Source: Sipunculus nudus (taxonomy: Eukaryota; Annelida; Sipuncula; Golfingiida; Sipunculidae). From it: DNA of 64,000 nucleotides. The translations under genes and the position numbers were made by a program. The notes beneath the pieces were generated by a model. That model searched no databases, was not told the origin of the DNA, and worked only from the letters and a program-made list of their open reading frames with translations. The stretch lies in assembly GCA_026874595.1 (NCBI GenBank), contig CM049319.1, positions 1,929,501-1,993,500 on the forward strand. Reading direction: 5' to 3'. Shown one piece after another: positions 25,358 to 36,604 of the stretch; positions within the stretch are counted from its first letter, which is position 1, and every line of letters begins with the position of its first letter.

Positions 25358-28300
25358 TAACCATTAAATATTACCGTTTTCATCTCACTGTGCCCAAAAT
25401 TCTTTAACAGGAAATTACCGAAACTACGCCAGAAATTGTGATCAATCAGGCGACTTGCTTCTCACCGTAAAGGATGGCAATAATATGCACATGAACGTAC
25501 CATACCGGTATATGTTCGTCTTAAATAAGTGATAGCTGATACATGTATTTGAAGCAGAAAGGTCACGAGCGTTTTATATGTTAGTTTTTAAGTGGTTCCT
25601 AAGTTGTTATGAAGGTTGAGTCCAAGCCGTTGTCTAAATCTATCACATCATCACACGTCATTTCTTTATAAAGTTTCATCTACACGCATCGGTGGCGTTT
25701 CACCCAGTCCACTCGTGAGATCTTCATTGTTCAGTCCCATGTTCATTGTTACCGTACATTCCATGCGTCAGCCGTTACCTATAAGTTATTAAATGACCAT
25801 GTTATACAGAGACATTTCAGAATGTGATCACTGGTGTTATTATCGTTCTAAAATATTAATAAAAATAGAAAACTGACTTCATGCTTTCTACCTGTAACAC
25901 TCGGCTTTGTGTTACGTGTTTAAAAGACTGACAGCCGATGATTGTTGTACAGTCCGTACGGATTCTATGAGTTCTGATTAAATCATATTTTTTAGTTTTT
26001 TTTTCGATAACATGGTGTTCCGCTGCCTTGGTCATGCGACCAGAAGCGGATTTAAGGGGGGGGGGAGGCTCCCTTTTAACTTAAAAACGTGGGCAGTACA
26101 CCTAATTGCGCTAGCAAAAAGGATTTTGAATCATACTGCTTTTTAAACTGACCCAGATTGCGTCATCAAACGTTAACATTATGGGGGGGGGGGGGGGGGT
26201 AAATACCTCGCATACTCCCCCTCAGCACCTCCTTATTCAATACTTGTGTATACATGCACCCCTAGCGACTGGTCGTAATTTTAATACGAAATGGGAAAAT
26301 GTACACACGAACGATGTAGGAATATACTGCAATTTGCCAATTCCAATATCGGACGTCGCTAAACTAAAAGTAATCCATTTAACTTTTTATAAAAATTGGC
26401 CAGCAAACGTAAAAAAAATCTGCCCACTGGCTATCCGTTTTGTTTATATCCACGTGTTTATAACATGTGGGGGCCAAAATAATCCAAACACGTTCAACAT
26501 CTGACAGCAAGTCAGGAGAACTTCAGTTTTGCAAAGGGCGTCTTTGCAACTAGTGACCTTATAAATTCCACACATGTGCAACATGTTTTTTTTTCGTGTG
26601 TCAACATTCATGTATTTTTCTAATAGCTTGTATGTAAACAAGCTCATTCGTCCTTTACAGAGGCGTCATAAGGAATTTTTATAATAGGAATTACCTAAAG
26701 TTCGTTAATAAATACTCAGAGTAACTCAGAAATCAAATAATTATTCTATTGGAATGGAAAGTGAATAACTCTCTTTAAGCTCACTTTATTTAAGTTATTA
26801 TTTTGGAATAACCCTCCGCGTCGACCATAGCAAAATTAACCCAGAGTCCTGGCGCAGAAAATTGCCGAAGATGTCTTTCAGTATAAGTGAACGGCACTGA
26901 CACGGTTAGTTCGACTTGTCTTCCATACTGCGTTTCGCGTGTTGATGTAGTTCTATATTCTGCTACTAGATGGCGTTATTGTGAACATGTTGTCATACAC
27001 ATGTACAATGATTCAAAGCATTTTATATTGTACATGTGAAATAATCCGGTTTGATTTGGCTCTGTAGTGTTTTTTGCCCTTTATCTCTCTTCACGTTTTC
27101 CTTTGTTTTGCTCGTAGACTAGATTTTTAGTTGTTTAGTAATTTATAGTGTAAATTGTTTGGTCATTAAACCCATATGTTGCATCACACACTTAAACGGA
27201 CATACCATCTGTCGCTCACACATACAAACACGCACGAACACACACGTGTACAAACACAGACTGATCCTTTCACTCTCCAACACACCTATACACACCTGCT
27301 TCATTAAATATATACCTACCTGACAATGCACTAATACATGAGTACATAAAAAACAGTTATAAACAAATCACTGCCATACAATCCACATGAATGAATTATA
27401 AAAAAACAAGAAAAAAAATACAGCAGAAGGCAGTGGAGGATTCCAAGTTATCTGCGCGAACAAAGTAAAAGTCAAAAAGTAAATACTGCCAAAAATTACG
27501 TAACACTCAATTTAAGTAATATTAACTTTATTTAACATTTTTAAAATATACATATTGTAATAATATTGAACAGAAAACGCACATACATACAAGTGAACAA
27601 ACATAAACACACTTAATCAGACACATGCAGGCTCCCTGTGATTTTGATGAACAGTTGTGATTGATTGAAGGACCTTTTCCATGCAAATAGAAAAACATGC
27701 CATTTCAATCATATATTTGAATGCAATAAACATTCTACTTGCATGCCATACATTTTTCGATTTGTTTCTTGTTTAACCTGAGTATATATTTGTAACCATA
27801 CACGTAGCAGGGCGAGATAAAACATGCAGATAAAACAGAAAAATAAAATACTGAAGCTGTAGAACCTGCCATTATGGACCATCTGATTATTTTGATTGTA
27901 CCTGAGTAGTTTGGTTGGCAGAAATGGTGTGGCCTCTTTGCTCGTCTTCACTTTTTTTTATTATAATTTTGTAAATAAAATATGATCTGCAAGATGAATT
28001 TTTATCTTTTTGTTGAACCTTGTCGTTTGGCATGTATTTTGTTGTTATTGTTATTTTTAATCATATATGTTGTTATTCCTGTTTTTATAATTGCTGTTGT
28101 TAATGGCATTATTTGAAATACTTTGAAGGATGCTACCTTTAGAATTATAACTATTTGTGATTTCTGTATGGCCAATATTAAACCATGGCTATATCATTTT
28201 ACCACTTACTGACATCAATTAGGGTCAGATTCATACGTACTAGTATCAATACAAAAGTCATGTTAAAGTATACGAAAGTTAGATATAGAGATTTTACCTT

Positions 28301-28697
28301 ATAACTTTGAAAAGACAAGCTATCCAGTAACGTTCTAGACCTAACCTTGTGGACTAATTACTTAGTGGTAAAATCTCTGTTTTGTCCAGCATTCACAGCT
28401 GCAGGTTTTGGACATAACATGTCATTCTTTTTAACAAAACTAACTTTCCATTATTCACACGCTTTCTTTCGTATTTTAATACATTTTGACTTAATCTATG
28501 CTTACGTGACGCAGGCTCAGTCGAAAGGATATAACGGTCCAACTCTCGGCCCGAAGGAATCCACGAAGAATGAACGAGATTTCAGCGAGGAGCAGCTAAA
28601 TGCAGGAAAAAACGTGATTGGTTTACAGATGGGGACTAACAAGGGAGCCAACCAATCAGGGCAGAACTTCGGCAAGGCGCGGAGCATTCTGGACTAG
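19055..28697 (+). CDS. Transgelin/MP20-like protein, isoform B (alternative last exon)
   Basis: Uses the same first four exons but joins exon 4 to 28515-28697 instead of 25175-25357. The protein is again 193 residues. The alternative C-terminal 60 residues are 40/60 identical to those of isoform A by my count and keep the calponin-like repeat core (TNKGANQSG and FGKARS). Both alternative exons start in phase 0 right after an AG, both begin Ala-Gln-Ser, and each has its own stop and a downstream polyadenylation hexamer. This points to mutually exclusive terminal exons from an exon duplication. The CH domain is unchanged, so the isoforms should differ in how the calponin repeat docks on actin. 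Transcript data would be needed to show that both are used. Confidence 0.82.
19312..19356 (+). repeat. G-rich tract, possible G-quadruplex
   Basis: A nearly pure G tract with many runs of three or more G separated by one or two A, T or C bases, ending in a long poly-G run. It lies 200 bases inside intron 1 on the sense strand, so the pre-mRNA would also be G-rich. Quadruplex folding is inferred from run spacing alone. Confidence 0.6.
20291..20800. repeat. 34-bp minisatellite, 15 copies
   Basis: Fifteen head-to-tail copies of a 34-base unit containing ATAAATTAT, CATAACTGACGGTGG and CACGTAATCT. Two main variants differ at CACGTAATC versus CACTTGATC and at TATTATAAC versus TATCATAAC, and they alternate irregularly. 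This indicates recent unequal exchange. It lies wholly inside intron 1 of the transgelin-like gene. Confidence 0.95.
21450..21530 (+). CDS. Transgelin-like gene, coding exon 2
   Basis: Twenty-seven codons from VRGKYDLDQ to EQISG, phase 0 at both ends. It encodes the first helices of the CH domain, including the conserved DWM. Acceptor AATTTCAG and donor GGGGTAAGTC are both strong. The last ~29 bases and the donor are duplicated downstream in the 47-bp array. Confidence 0.9.
21502..21735 (+). repeat. 47-bp minisatellite derived from exon 2 end and splice donor
   Basis: The unit begins CGGCAGTTATC at 21502, 21549, 21596, 21643 and 21691, a period of 47-48 bases. Copy 1 is the authentic 3' end of exon 2 with its donor; the other copies lie in intron 2. 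The donor core GGGGTAAG is intact in copies 1 and 3, lost in copies 2 and 4 (GGGGAAAG, GGGCTAAT) and weak in copy 5 (GGGGTTAG). Each unit also carries GTCACGTGAC or a variant. Since 47 is not a multiple of three, use of the copy 3 donor would change the reading frame. Confidence 0.9.
21800..22640. repeat. Degenerate tandem array in intron 2, ~130-175-bp subunits
   Basis: Five subunits share CGCATATTTAATGAGGTCA-like cores near 21971, 22118, 22249, 22426 and 22554. Alternate subunits are most alike, giving a higher-order period of about 280-310 bases. A GTCCGTCCGTCTGTCCG leader precedes the array at 21826. Several subunits carry AGGTCA direct repeats. It resembles in plan the element at 46724-47660, which also has a GTCCGTCCG leader, but the subunits differ. 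Confidence 0.65.
23026..23090 (+). CDS. Transgelin-like gene, coding exon 3
   Basis: Sixty-five bases encoding YQSRGGWDAVHEALKDG and on to the LC of the LCK motif, ending two bases into the Lys codon. Acceptor TTGACAG and donor GTGAGT. The GWDAV...LKDG pattern is characteristic of the central CH domain. Confidence 0.9.
23607..23808 (+). CDS. Transgelin-like gene, coding exon 4
   Basis: Completes the split Lys codon and continues LISALTG to ALGRK, 67 further codons, forming the second half of the CH domain (KMAFKQMENI, FLSEAEKYG, LFQTVDLYE). The 5' boundary is set by phase and by an in-frame TAA at 23596-23598: the only usable AG is 23605-23606. That acceptor (ATTCGAG) has a poor polypyrimidine tract. 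Donor is AAG|GTAGGT. Confidence 0.85.
23809..25174 (+). other. Transgelin-like gene, intron 4 (short path)
   Basis: AT-rich intron bounded by GTAGGT and CGTGCAG. No repeat or coding block recognised. Confidence 0.7.
25175..25357 (+). CDS. Transgelin-like gene, alternative last exon 5a
   Basis: Sixty codons plus TAA. Begins Ala-Gln-Ser-Asn-Gly-Tyr and ends in a calponin-like repeat (MQYGSNKGANQSG, FGKNR, IMD). A polyadenylation hexamer AATAAA occurs at 25858-25863, about 500 bases after the stop. Confidence 0.88.
   Translation, partial: AQSNGYSGPCLGPRESKANPRTFSKEQIKAGKLVIGMQYGSNKGANQSGMIFGKNRAIMD
25858..25863 (+). terminator. Candidate polyadenylation signal, exon 5a
   Basis: AATAAA, the first canonical hexamer seen after the exon 5a stop. 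Use would end the isoform A transcript before exon 5b. Confidence 0.4.
26037..26065. repeat. Fragment of the GGATCCGC poly-G element family
   Basis: CCAGAAGCGGATTTAAG followed by a poly-G run matches the reverse complement of the right end of the element at 63283-63422 (which reads CCAGAAGCGGATCCAAG). Only this end is recognisable here. Confidence 0.45.
26183..26200. repeat. Poly-G run
   Basis: About 17-18 consecutive guanines in the interval between exons 5a and 5b. Confidence 0.85.
28515..28697 (+). CDS. Transgelin-like gene, alternative last exon 5b
   Basis: Sixty codons plus TAG. Begins Ala-Gln-Ser-Lys-Gly-Tyr and ends in a second calponin-like repeat (LQMGTNKGANQSG, FGKARS, ILD). Acceptor GACGCAG. 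ATTAAA at 28850-28855 is a plausible polyadenylation signal. This version, with MGTNKGA, is closer to the general calponin-repeat consensus than exon 5a. Confidence 0.88.
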   Translation, partial: AQSKGYNGPTLGPKESTKNERDFSEEQLNAGKNVIGLQMGTNKGANQSGQNFGKARSILD

Positions 28698-28849
28698 CTG
28701 AGTCAACTACTGAGTCATATCTGTAGACACCGACTACCAGAGCCTTTGGAATTGTTAATATATAGAGCGACGGGTGTTTATTTTATAAGGGAATATATTT
28801 CGCTGTATCTGCACTTCTTATATTAATTGTTTAAATCAAAATTATAAGT

Positions 28850-28855
28850 ATTAAA
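28850..28855 (+). terminator. Candidate polyadenylation signal, exon 5b
   Basis: ATTAAA, the common variant hexamer, about 150 bases after the exon 5b stop. Confidence 0.35.
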
Positions 28856-28859
28856 CAAT

Positions 28860-31520
28860 CTAAAAAATGTATCTTTAGCATTGCATTTAGAATTGTTCTC
28901 TGTCTCACTCCTGTCATGTAAAATGACCACGTCGGCGCTAAACAAATTACTTATAGATGCTTACATATGTCTTTTTTGAATGATTACAAAGAGTGTAATT
29001 TAAAAAAAAATTCAGTATTGAAGCTGATGCATATATTTTTCACATACAGTATGGAATCACTTTCATTTACACTATAGAATCACCGTTAAAGATATTGGAA
29101 CTAGCTGACAGATTTTCATTTCACTCGATGTATTGCTCTGACAAAAAAGTGAAAAATTGCAAATCCCTTTTAGATAAGACGGCCAAGCATTTATTGATTT
29201 TCATTTTAGTTTCTTGATTATTGTAAATATTTGTTTTTCATCACAAAAGTTCAAGAGTGATGCACATATGGTTATTAAAGTATACTCTTCACAGGTGCTA
29301 AGTCAAATGAAGGCGATGGGGTATCTCAATAATTATAATGAATATTTTTAATAAATTAAGCTGTAATTGTTCATGGACTGCTTTCAGTGCACAATGTTAA
29401 GAATTCAATCATGGTTAAATATCTTTTGCTATTGACGTATTGTTGCCATAAGCTGCGCGCGCATACATGCACGCGGAGCAGTGGGCGAGGTTTTGTTTTT
29501 CCAAATAAATTTATCCTTCTTGAACGCAACATTTTCTTTAGTTGCAGTATGTACATGTGTGATGTTCTCATTTGTAACAAGTATGAGACATAAACTTTAT
29601 CAACACTGATTTTTTTCATAATCTGAGATGCAGTTTTCGAGTTGGTTTTCAATATTTGTATATGTTTAATGTAGCAATTATTTACACTTACGTCTCTAAG
29701 ACATGTTTCCCTGGTTAAGACAATAATTCCAGTAGAGAAACCTGCTGTGATAGGAACATAGAACAAGATTGTGCCCATGGTAAAGTAATCGTATCGTTGT
29801 ATATGCGACTATTAATTTCTGATGATTAACCGAAAATTACGGTGATTAATAAACGACAGCTTGCAGCAGGGTGACCTCTGGTGGGAATTGTTTTCACTAA
29901 ATGATCAGTGTGACTCTGCAGCTTCGCCTTTCATTCCGTGTCCATGTTGTACAGACTTACCAAGACGTCCAGGTAACATCACCCAAAAACCCTTAATTTT
30001 AGTTTTAATTGTATCCCCGAACAAAGTCGGAGATACTATGGTTTTATGACGGTTCCGCCGCCGCCGCCGCCGCCGCAAATAAATCTTACAAGTCTGCGCG
30101 ATAACCGAAAAAAAATATTTCACGGATCTTTACCAGACTGCACATGCGCATAGATTTTTTAAATACTGTCATGACCCCAATTAAAAAATTCCTCATCCAT
30201 AACCCATATCAATACATATGCATAATATGAAAGAAATCTGTCCATGTATTCTTTAGTGTCCACACGGGGGCGCCAGTGTTATTAAAAAGGCTATCGCACT
30301 CTGTATATCCAAGTACACTCCAGGGTGAGTTATAATCTGACATAGTGCATTAAAAAAAGTATGGACAATGATACAGATATCAAGATCCGAATAAAGCTTT
30401 CCTTCCCAATCATATAAGATATGTTACAATAAGTGACAGCGAGTTATTAAAAATATTATGTGACTTTTGAGCACACTAAAGAGTTGATGATGTATAGACA
30501 AGATAATAAAAGAATCTCGATTCATAAGCATCGATTAACATTGATTATGTGTACACTTAAAAGTCATAATCACTACTTACGCGTATATAGGCAATAATAC
30601 CGAAGTCTACTTCACTGTTCTCTTTGCTTCGTTTTTTTAATATACAGTAGTTGTGGTATCTTTACCAATATCAGACAAATAAATAACATCATGATAACTA
30701 ACTCCAGCAATATAAAATGAAGGATTTGTTAAACATTTTTGTTGTATGCAATTCCTCAACTCTTGTCTCTTTCAGATTTTCGCGACTTTTTCTGACATAG
30801 CGCAGTACAGAGAATACATCCTAATTCTCTCAGATTTCAGTTCGGTTGGTAGTCTATAATTGTGGAGGTGTAGTAATTACATTATTTTCATACAAATTAA
30901 TGGTCGTGTAAACTATATATACTACATTAAAAAATCAACTAGGTTTTTGAAACAAAAACTTTGTTGTTTGACAGTTTTGAAAGTTATGTATATGTATATA
31001 GACTCCGTAATGTCAAGAGAAAAGACCTAGACAATGTATAACAAAATGTTCAGTATAACATTGTCCATACTATTATTTTTTTCATCCACCAGTCTTCCAT
31101 TTATCCATAAAAGAGAATAAATAGTTAAACAATACTAAACCAACCTTGCAGAAGCATGCATACACATGTAATCATTTGTGCTACTGGAGCTTTAAATGAA
31201 ATGAGTCCCTGCGTTGAACAACAACATAAATAATAATATTAGAAAGTAATTTGCATTTTTTGCACAAAATCCTTCATATATAGTTACCCTTGTTCCACAA
31301 ATACAAATTTTTATGTCAATGATGCCTCATTTGTTTCGAAGAGACGGAACCTTCTGAAACTAAATGTAAATATGACCATGGACTATGGTGATAATTTTTT
31401 TTCTGGTTTCATAAAATGTTATGTAAAGTTTTTAAGGTCTTGGCCGACCGGTTTTAATTAAGGATAAACAAAAGAATTCGGTTTTGACAAACAACCCTAG
31501 ATTTATTGAAAAAAAATGAG
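28860..31520. other. Intergenic, no gene seen
   Basis: A 135-codon minus-strand frame (29778 to 29371) and its plus-strand shadow have no family resemblance or splice context. A (CCG)n tract lies at 30055-30076. Nothing else recognised. Confidence 0.45.
30055..30076. repeat. (CCG)n microsatellite
   Basis: Seven CCG units plus one base, an unusually GC-rich island in AT-rich DNA. Confidence 0.9.
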
Positions 31521-31529
31521 ATATGAGAA

Positions 31530-31740
31530 TTAACCCTATCTTTGTCAAAATCCAAGATGGCGGCCAAGATGATTATAAAAGACATCCGGTTATATTTGTC
31601 CTAGAATACATTGCAAGTGCATTATTTCTATGTTCGGGGGGGGGGGGGGGGGGGTCGATAAATACATTTATAAGGGTTTTAAGTCTGTATAATGCCTCTG
31701 TGAATGAATTCTGTTTTTTTTTGTGTTTAAATTGTGCTTA
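31530..31740 (+). repeat. Dispersed repeat, copy 1 (poly-G core)
   Basis: Contains a 19-base poly-G run (31636-31654). It is an inverted near-copy of 33650-33860. Shared blocks include TCAAAATCCAA, ACATCCGGTTA, TTTGTCCTAGAAT, CTGCAAGTG-like sequence, the poly-G core, and TTATAAGGGTTTTAA. Neither copy has an obvious target-site duplication or a coding frame. Confidence 0.7.
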
Positions 31741-33010
31741 ATTTTCCTTTTGTTTACTAGAATATAGAACAGCAAAGTCCTGCACAGTAGTCCAATACTC
31801 TGTGATTGTAATCAAATGAAAGTGTCTTTGCTCGGCTTGGTTTGTCTGTTTTGTCATGAATTCTTGAATTTAGTTTTTTTAGAAAACAGTTTTTATTGCA
31901 ATATTTAGTAATTCTTCCTTTTAATTTTTCTTTATTTGCATGCTTACAAATGTTATTGCAGTCTTGGGTCCAGGAAAATTATCTGTCAAAATCCTGAATT
32001 AAATTATGAACTTGATATGCCCGTGAACACTTTAGGATATTTAAAACCTACATATATGTGATTTACGATCAACTTAACTCCATGTAAACCTCTGTAAGTG
32101 CAACTTGGAAATATCAAATGCATAAATCCAACTGTGCTGATAATTAGTATTCATGTTCGTTGTTAGTACTTGAGCCCAATGTCTGTTTCAATGTAATGAA
32201 ATTTTTGTGATAGTCGGTACCATACCAACGAGTTGGCATTCGCTTTAAATGATGTGTTGGTGACAACAAAATACTTTCAATTGCTAACGTTATGCACATT
32301 TATATATTCATGTTGTACATGCATGTATTATTAGAAATATTTACCACGTGTCTCAAACTTTACACTCGGTGCTGCCAGTGTTCCATCTTGCTGAACTTTC
32401 CTGGATATATGCTAAGAGAATGGAAGAGCGAGGCGGTAGATAGAAAGTCAAATTCACACCATAAGGTTGAAAAATATAATACACCCTCAGGTTCCAGCAC
32501 ATGCATTCTATCTTTATCATCTTGATTTCATAAAATTCAGTACAAAGTTTGGTTTGAGTTGATTGACTTTATTGGTGATTGTAACGATTCTGTGCCTCTG
32601 TGCTCTGGCAACCTTTGTACAGTTCAGTTTTCTGTCAGCTTTGGCAGAATGCTTGGGGGAACTTTGTATTTCAAACCGCTCGCTTCATCAAGTCAACATA
32701 CATTAATGGGAATAGGCTTTTTCTGAATATTATTACTGAATATTAATATTACTGAAAAGAACAGTTTATTACATCAATTTTTGTAATATTGCTAGCAACT
32801 TTCAACTGCCATAAACTATGCCTGAATATTTTCTTTTCGATTTGTCAGGACAGGACAGTTTTCGTCTGGTAAAACACACACAATTCCAACTTTCTATCGG
32901 TTCTTTTTATCTTATGTGCAAGGCTCAGTGCGATCTACAATTTTGCATAAAGGTATAAAGTGTGCTGATTCTGTCATGCACCATCACCACCCTACAAAGA
33001 TAACATATAC
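31741..33010. other. Intergenic between the inverted repeat copies
   Basis: No coding region or element boundary recognised in this stretch. Confidence 0.45.
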
Positions 33011-33235
33011 AGGGGCAGGAGGTAGCCTTGTGGATAAGCGTTGGATCTCGCACTTGTAAGTCCTCGGTTCTCCGTGATAACATCATTCTATTCAATAGAA
33101 AGTGATGCCAACGGGCCTAAACCTATTCTTTAGAAGAAATATAGCATAATTTTGTGAGCCTCTAAATATGTACTGATTCTGTCTTCATGCAGGCAGACAG
33201 TCTGAAAGTTGCACCATCACTTTAAGGCAAAATCT
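33011..33235 (+). repeat. Possible tRNA-derived SINE remnant
   Basis: The first ~75 bases resemble a tRNA-derived promoter: TAGCCTTGTGGATAAGCG resembles an A box, and CTCGGTTCTCCGTG about 40 bases later is a degenerate B box. A non-tRNA tail follows. There is no A-tail or clear target-site duplication, so this is tentative. Confidence 0.3.
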
Positions 33236-33649
33236 ATACCCCTGGCAGGTGTGATCTTCTGTACGCGTGTGTGTGTATCCTGCAATGCACGCATTCAGTC
33301 TTAAATAAAAATCATAAACAAATAAAATTTATTTAACATGAGTTGTACAGCTAGTTATAATAACTAATACAAGGCACTTCCCATGGCTCGGATGGCGGCG
33401 TTCGGTAGGGGTTGGTGGAATAAGAGGAAAACCATCGACCCTGGGCGGGCCTCTACAACCCTCTCTCTTGGCAACACCGGAGATAAAACCTTGGAGAGAG
33501 CCGAGAGTTTTACTACTACACTGTGTTTTTCATTATATTGAAAGAGACATAATGTTCAAATACTTAAATTAACATATAAATGTATTTTAATTTTTTGCAC
33601 TGTATTCAACAAATATGTTTTACTGTTCGATGTGTTGGTAAAAAGGCAT

Positions 33650-33860
33650 TTTCAATACCAACAAAACTAAAATTCATTACAGTCCGTGACAGATTTAAAA
33701 CCCTTATAAAGGAATTTCCCGCCCCCCCCCCCCCAAAAAAAAATCGAAACAGTTCACTTGCAGTGCATTCTAGGACAAATTTAACCGGATGTGTTTGTAT
33801 TTTATAATTCAGTGGCCATCTCGGTCACCATTTGGATTTTGACCAAGATAGGATGAATTC
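33650..33860 (-). repeat. Dispersed repeat, copy 2 (inverted)
   Basis: Reverse-complement counterpart of 31530-31740, with a 13-C run at 33722-33734. The two copies face each other across about 1.9 kb. Confidence 0.7.
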
Positions 33861-34089
33861 AGTTTAGCCCCATATATGAAAAGATTGAGAATGGTCTTGA
33901 CAGTTTTTATGCTAAGTTTCATTTTTTGCACAATTCTTCCAAATATGAGAGCTAAACCGCTGGACTATATACAAAATTGGCAATATTTTATACTAAGTTA
34001 AAATATATTTAATACACAAAACAAAAACTAAGAATCTTTTTGCGCAATATTTTAAACCAAATAAAGAATCAATGGGGATGGTTCAGCCC

Positions 34090-34210
34090 ACTGGGTCCAA
34101 CAACACAAGAGCTCAAACGGTAAGAGCACCCCTACCAGGATGTGTCCAGTTTATCACGGTGTTGATAACATTGTTCTACGATTTGAATCATGGTAAACAA
34201 TACCTCCGGG
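34090..34210 (+). repeat. Possible tRNA-like SINE fragment
   Basis: GAGCTCAAACGGTAAGAGCA resembles a tRNA D-arm/A-box and TTTGAATC about 65 bases later a weak B box. The spacing is wider than in a true tRNA and no acceptor stem forms, so it is not a tRNA gene. Confidence 0.2.
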
Positions 34211-34310
34211 TGCGCACGTTATGACAGGCAGCTTGTCAGTGAGTCATAGTTATATCCCTGTCAGAAGATAACCATGGAACCACGTGGCCAGATTAAGGAC
34301 GATCTGGGCA

Positions 34311-34437
<127 letters not shown>

Positions 34438-34439
34438 CA

Positions 34440-36484
34440 TGAAAATGACTATAACTCTATCAAAGGAATTAGAGAAATTCCATTTGTTAGTATAAAAAAC
34501 TGGAACAATAATTTTTACATGAATGCATGAATACGTACATAGTCGATACAACGGTAGCCGTGAATAAACGACTCAGTAGGCCTTTATATTGGGCTGGTAA
34601 ACCTAACTTGATTCGTGATACAAGCCTTACGGAGGAATGTACTTCAAAGGTCATACATAATGTTTCATCGATATCGTGGTAAAAAGGCGATATTTTTTAC
34701 ATTAGGCTTACAATGATGAATAAACACAAAAAAAATACATATGAACTCACAAACGAATCTGAAAATCCGTCTCTATGGTAAGGAGTCATTTCTTGTATCG
34801 TGTACAAGTTGAATGCCAGCCAGTAACCAGTTCGAGCCGTGCTTGTACACATGCGATCAGAAATTCAACAAACATGCAGAGAGATTTACCAATATACGAG
34901 GTTAAACATTTGTTCTCGCTCATGTTTGGTGTAGTTAAAGTATACTAAAATCGTCAGCGTACTTGTAGGTCAGGAGGCGTTGAAAAAAATTTGCATAATG
35001 ACAGAGCATTAGAGTGCGGTCCTCGATGCAAGATGTAAAGGCACTATGACGCTGGTCGTAGACTCTCTAATGTCAGAGGGGAGAAATGGCGCTAACACAA
35101 GGGATGTGGTTACAAGGCAGGTGAACACACCTTGGCAATTAAAGGCATAATGATTAAAAATATTGATTGGTAATGATTGCATGTACAAGAATAAAACTGG
35201 TGCTATACTAATCAATGGTAACATTTAGAACCCCTTATCGTGAGAATAATAGTACAGAGAAAGTGTAGGAATTAAGAGGCCTGGATTTGTACAACCGTCA
35301 TTAATTATAGTTGATAAACCGGAACGTTTTTATCAATATGATTTATTATGATAAGGAAGACTTCTCTCAATAGCTTGCACCCAGATCCCTCTAAACCTAA
35401 AAAACTTCTTCCACTATCACGGTCAATCAGTGTTCCCTGGACCTCAAAAGAACAGACGCAGGACGAACAAAGCACGTGTACAGGCGAGGCATCACAAGGT
35501 ATGTAAAATGACAGTATATTTTCTTTCTTCATATAGAGCAGAGGTGACATGTGAACATTTTATGTATTTACACTCTTTTATTGATTCACCGCCTTTGTGT
35601 AAATTTACCAAATTAAATGTACGTATAAAAAATAAATGATTTAATGATAAATAGCACCCCTAACTATTCGAACATACATAAAACGGTGTTAAGATCATAA
35701 TTCGAGATGTAAATTAAACAGTTGAACTATGCCTTTAATTATTCGAACACTGCAAGTTTATATGATAAATCAATGTACAATAAAAACCTATATTGGTTGA
35801 ATTAAAACTTAAGGTCATAACCTTACCTTTAAGTGAGATAGCAAGATCAAAGATTAGCATAAAATAGTAATAAAAAACTTAATACACTCGTAAAATAATT
35901 AAGTCTTTAATAATTGTTTAAGAGTAGTTGTATATTAATTTACTTCTTGCCGTGTCTGACTGTATACTTGACATGCACGGTTTTTTTAAGGAATAAAGGA
36001 AAATGACACATGCCATCTTACAGTGTTGTTACACATGGTCGTGCTAGGTCTGTATGGTAAAAACGCCCTTTTAATTTCATCCGAAATAAATATACTTGAA
36101 AATTTGAAAAAAGTTTTTTTTTAACGATTAACCGTTACATTTAATCCAAGTGTATATCATTTAATCATTGTTTCAGGTAATATCATCAAGAGTATATACC
36201 TTCTGAGAATATATTAATAATACTGTAAGATTAATATATAATATTCAGACTTCTTCACGGTAAAGTGTACTGAAGTCGAATCGTAAGTGGCTGCGGTCTT
36301 CTCTCTACCTCTGTAATGATGCTCTGTCACTGTGCACACCTGCTTTGTTACTGTTCAACTTATCATGACATTGCTCAGGACAAATACACGTCAATCAAAA
36401 TATTAATATCAGAGAAAAAAAGAGGACACTGTCACAGCCGCGGCCAAAGTCTGGTCTGTTATTAATAACTAACTGATTTTGCAG
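34440..36484. other. Intergenic upstream of prominin, no gene seen
   Basis: AT-rich, with short frames of 70-80 codons lacking domain character. The prominin promoter should lie here or further upstream, but no core-promoter element could be assigned. Confidence 0.4.
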
Positions 36485-36604
36485 ACCATAGTTCTCGGAA
36501 GTTAACCATATTGCTCAGTATGAGGGCTGTTCCTGATATCACAAGTTGAGAGGCAGAAGGCGGTCCCCGGCAACCAGGTGGGCGACATTCCGCGTTCTCT
36601 TAAG
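36485..36604 (+). other. Candidate 5'-UTR exon of prominin
   Basis: A 120-base segment bounded by an acceptor (GATTTTGCAG) and a donor (AAG|GTACTG). It has stops in all three frames, so it is non-coding. It contains a nine-codon upstream ORF starting ATGAGG. It would splice to an acceptor at 36903-36904 (GTTGTAG). This is a sequence-only prediction. Confidence 0.3.

Larger units (their letters stand above)
25864..28514. other. Between alternative exons 5a and 5b
   Basis: No coding exon found. It contains an element end (26037-26060), a poly-G run (26183-26200) and otherwise AT-rich sequence. In isoform B this is all intron. Confidence 0.5.

Noticed and set aside
29371-29778. 135-codon frame on the minus strand
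   Set aside because: No domain, no splice context, Leu/Ser/Arg-rich composition typical of chance frames, and a competing frame on the other strand.
33011-33085. Functional tRNA gene
   Set aside because: The A and B boxes are degenerate and no acceptor stem or cloverleaf can be formed; at best a SINE head.
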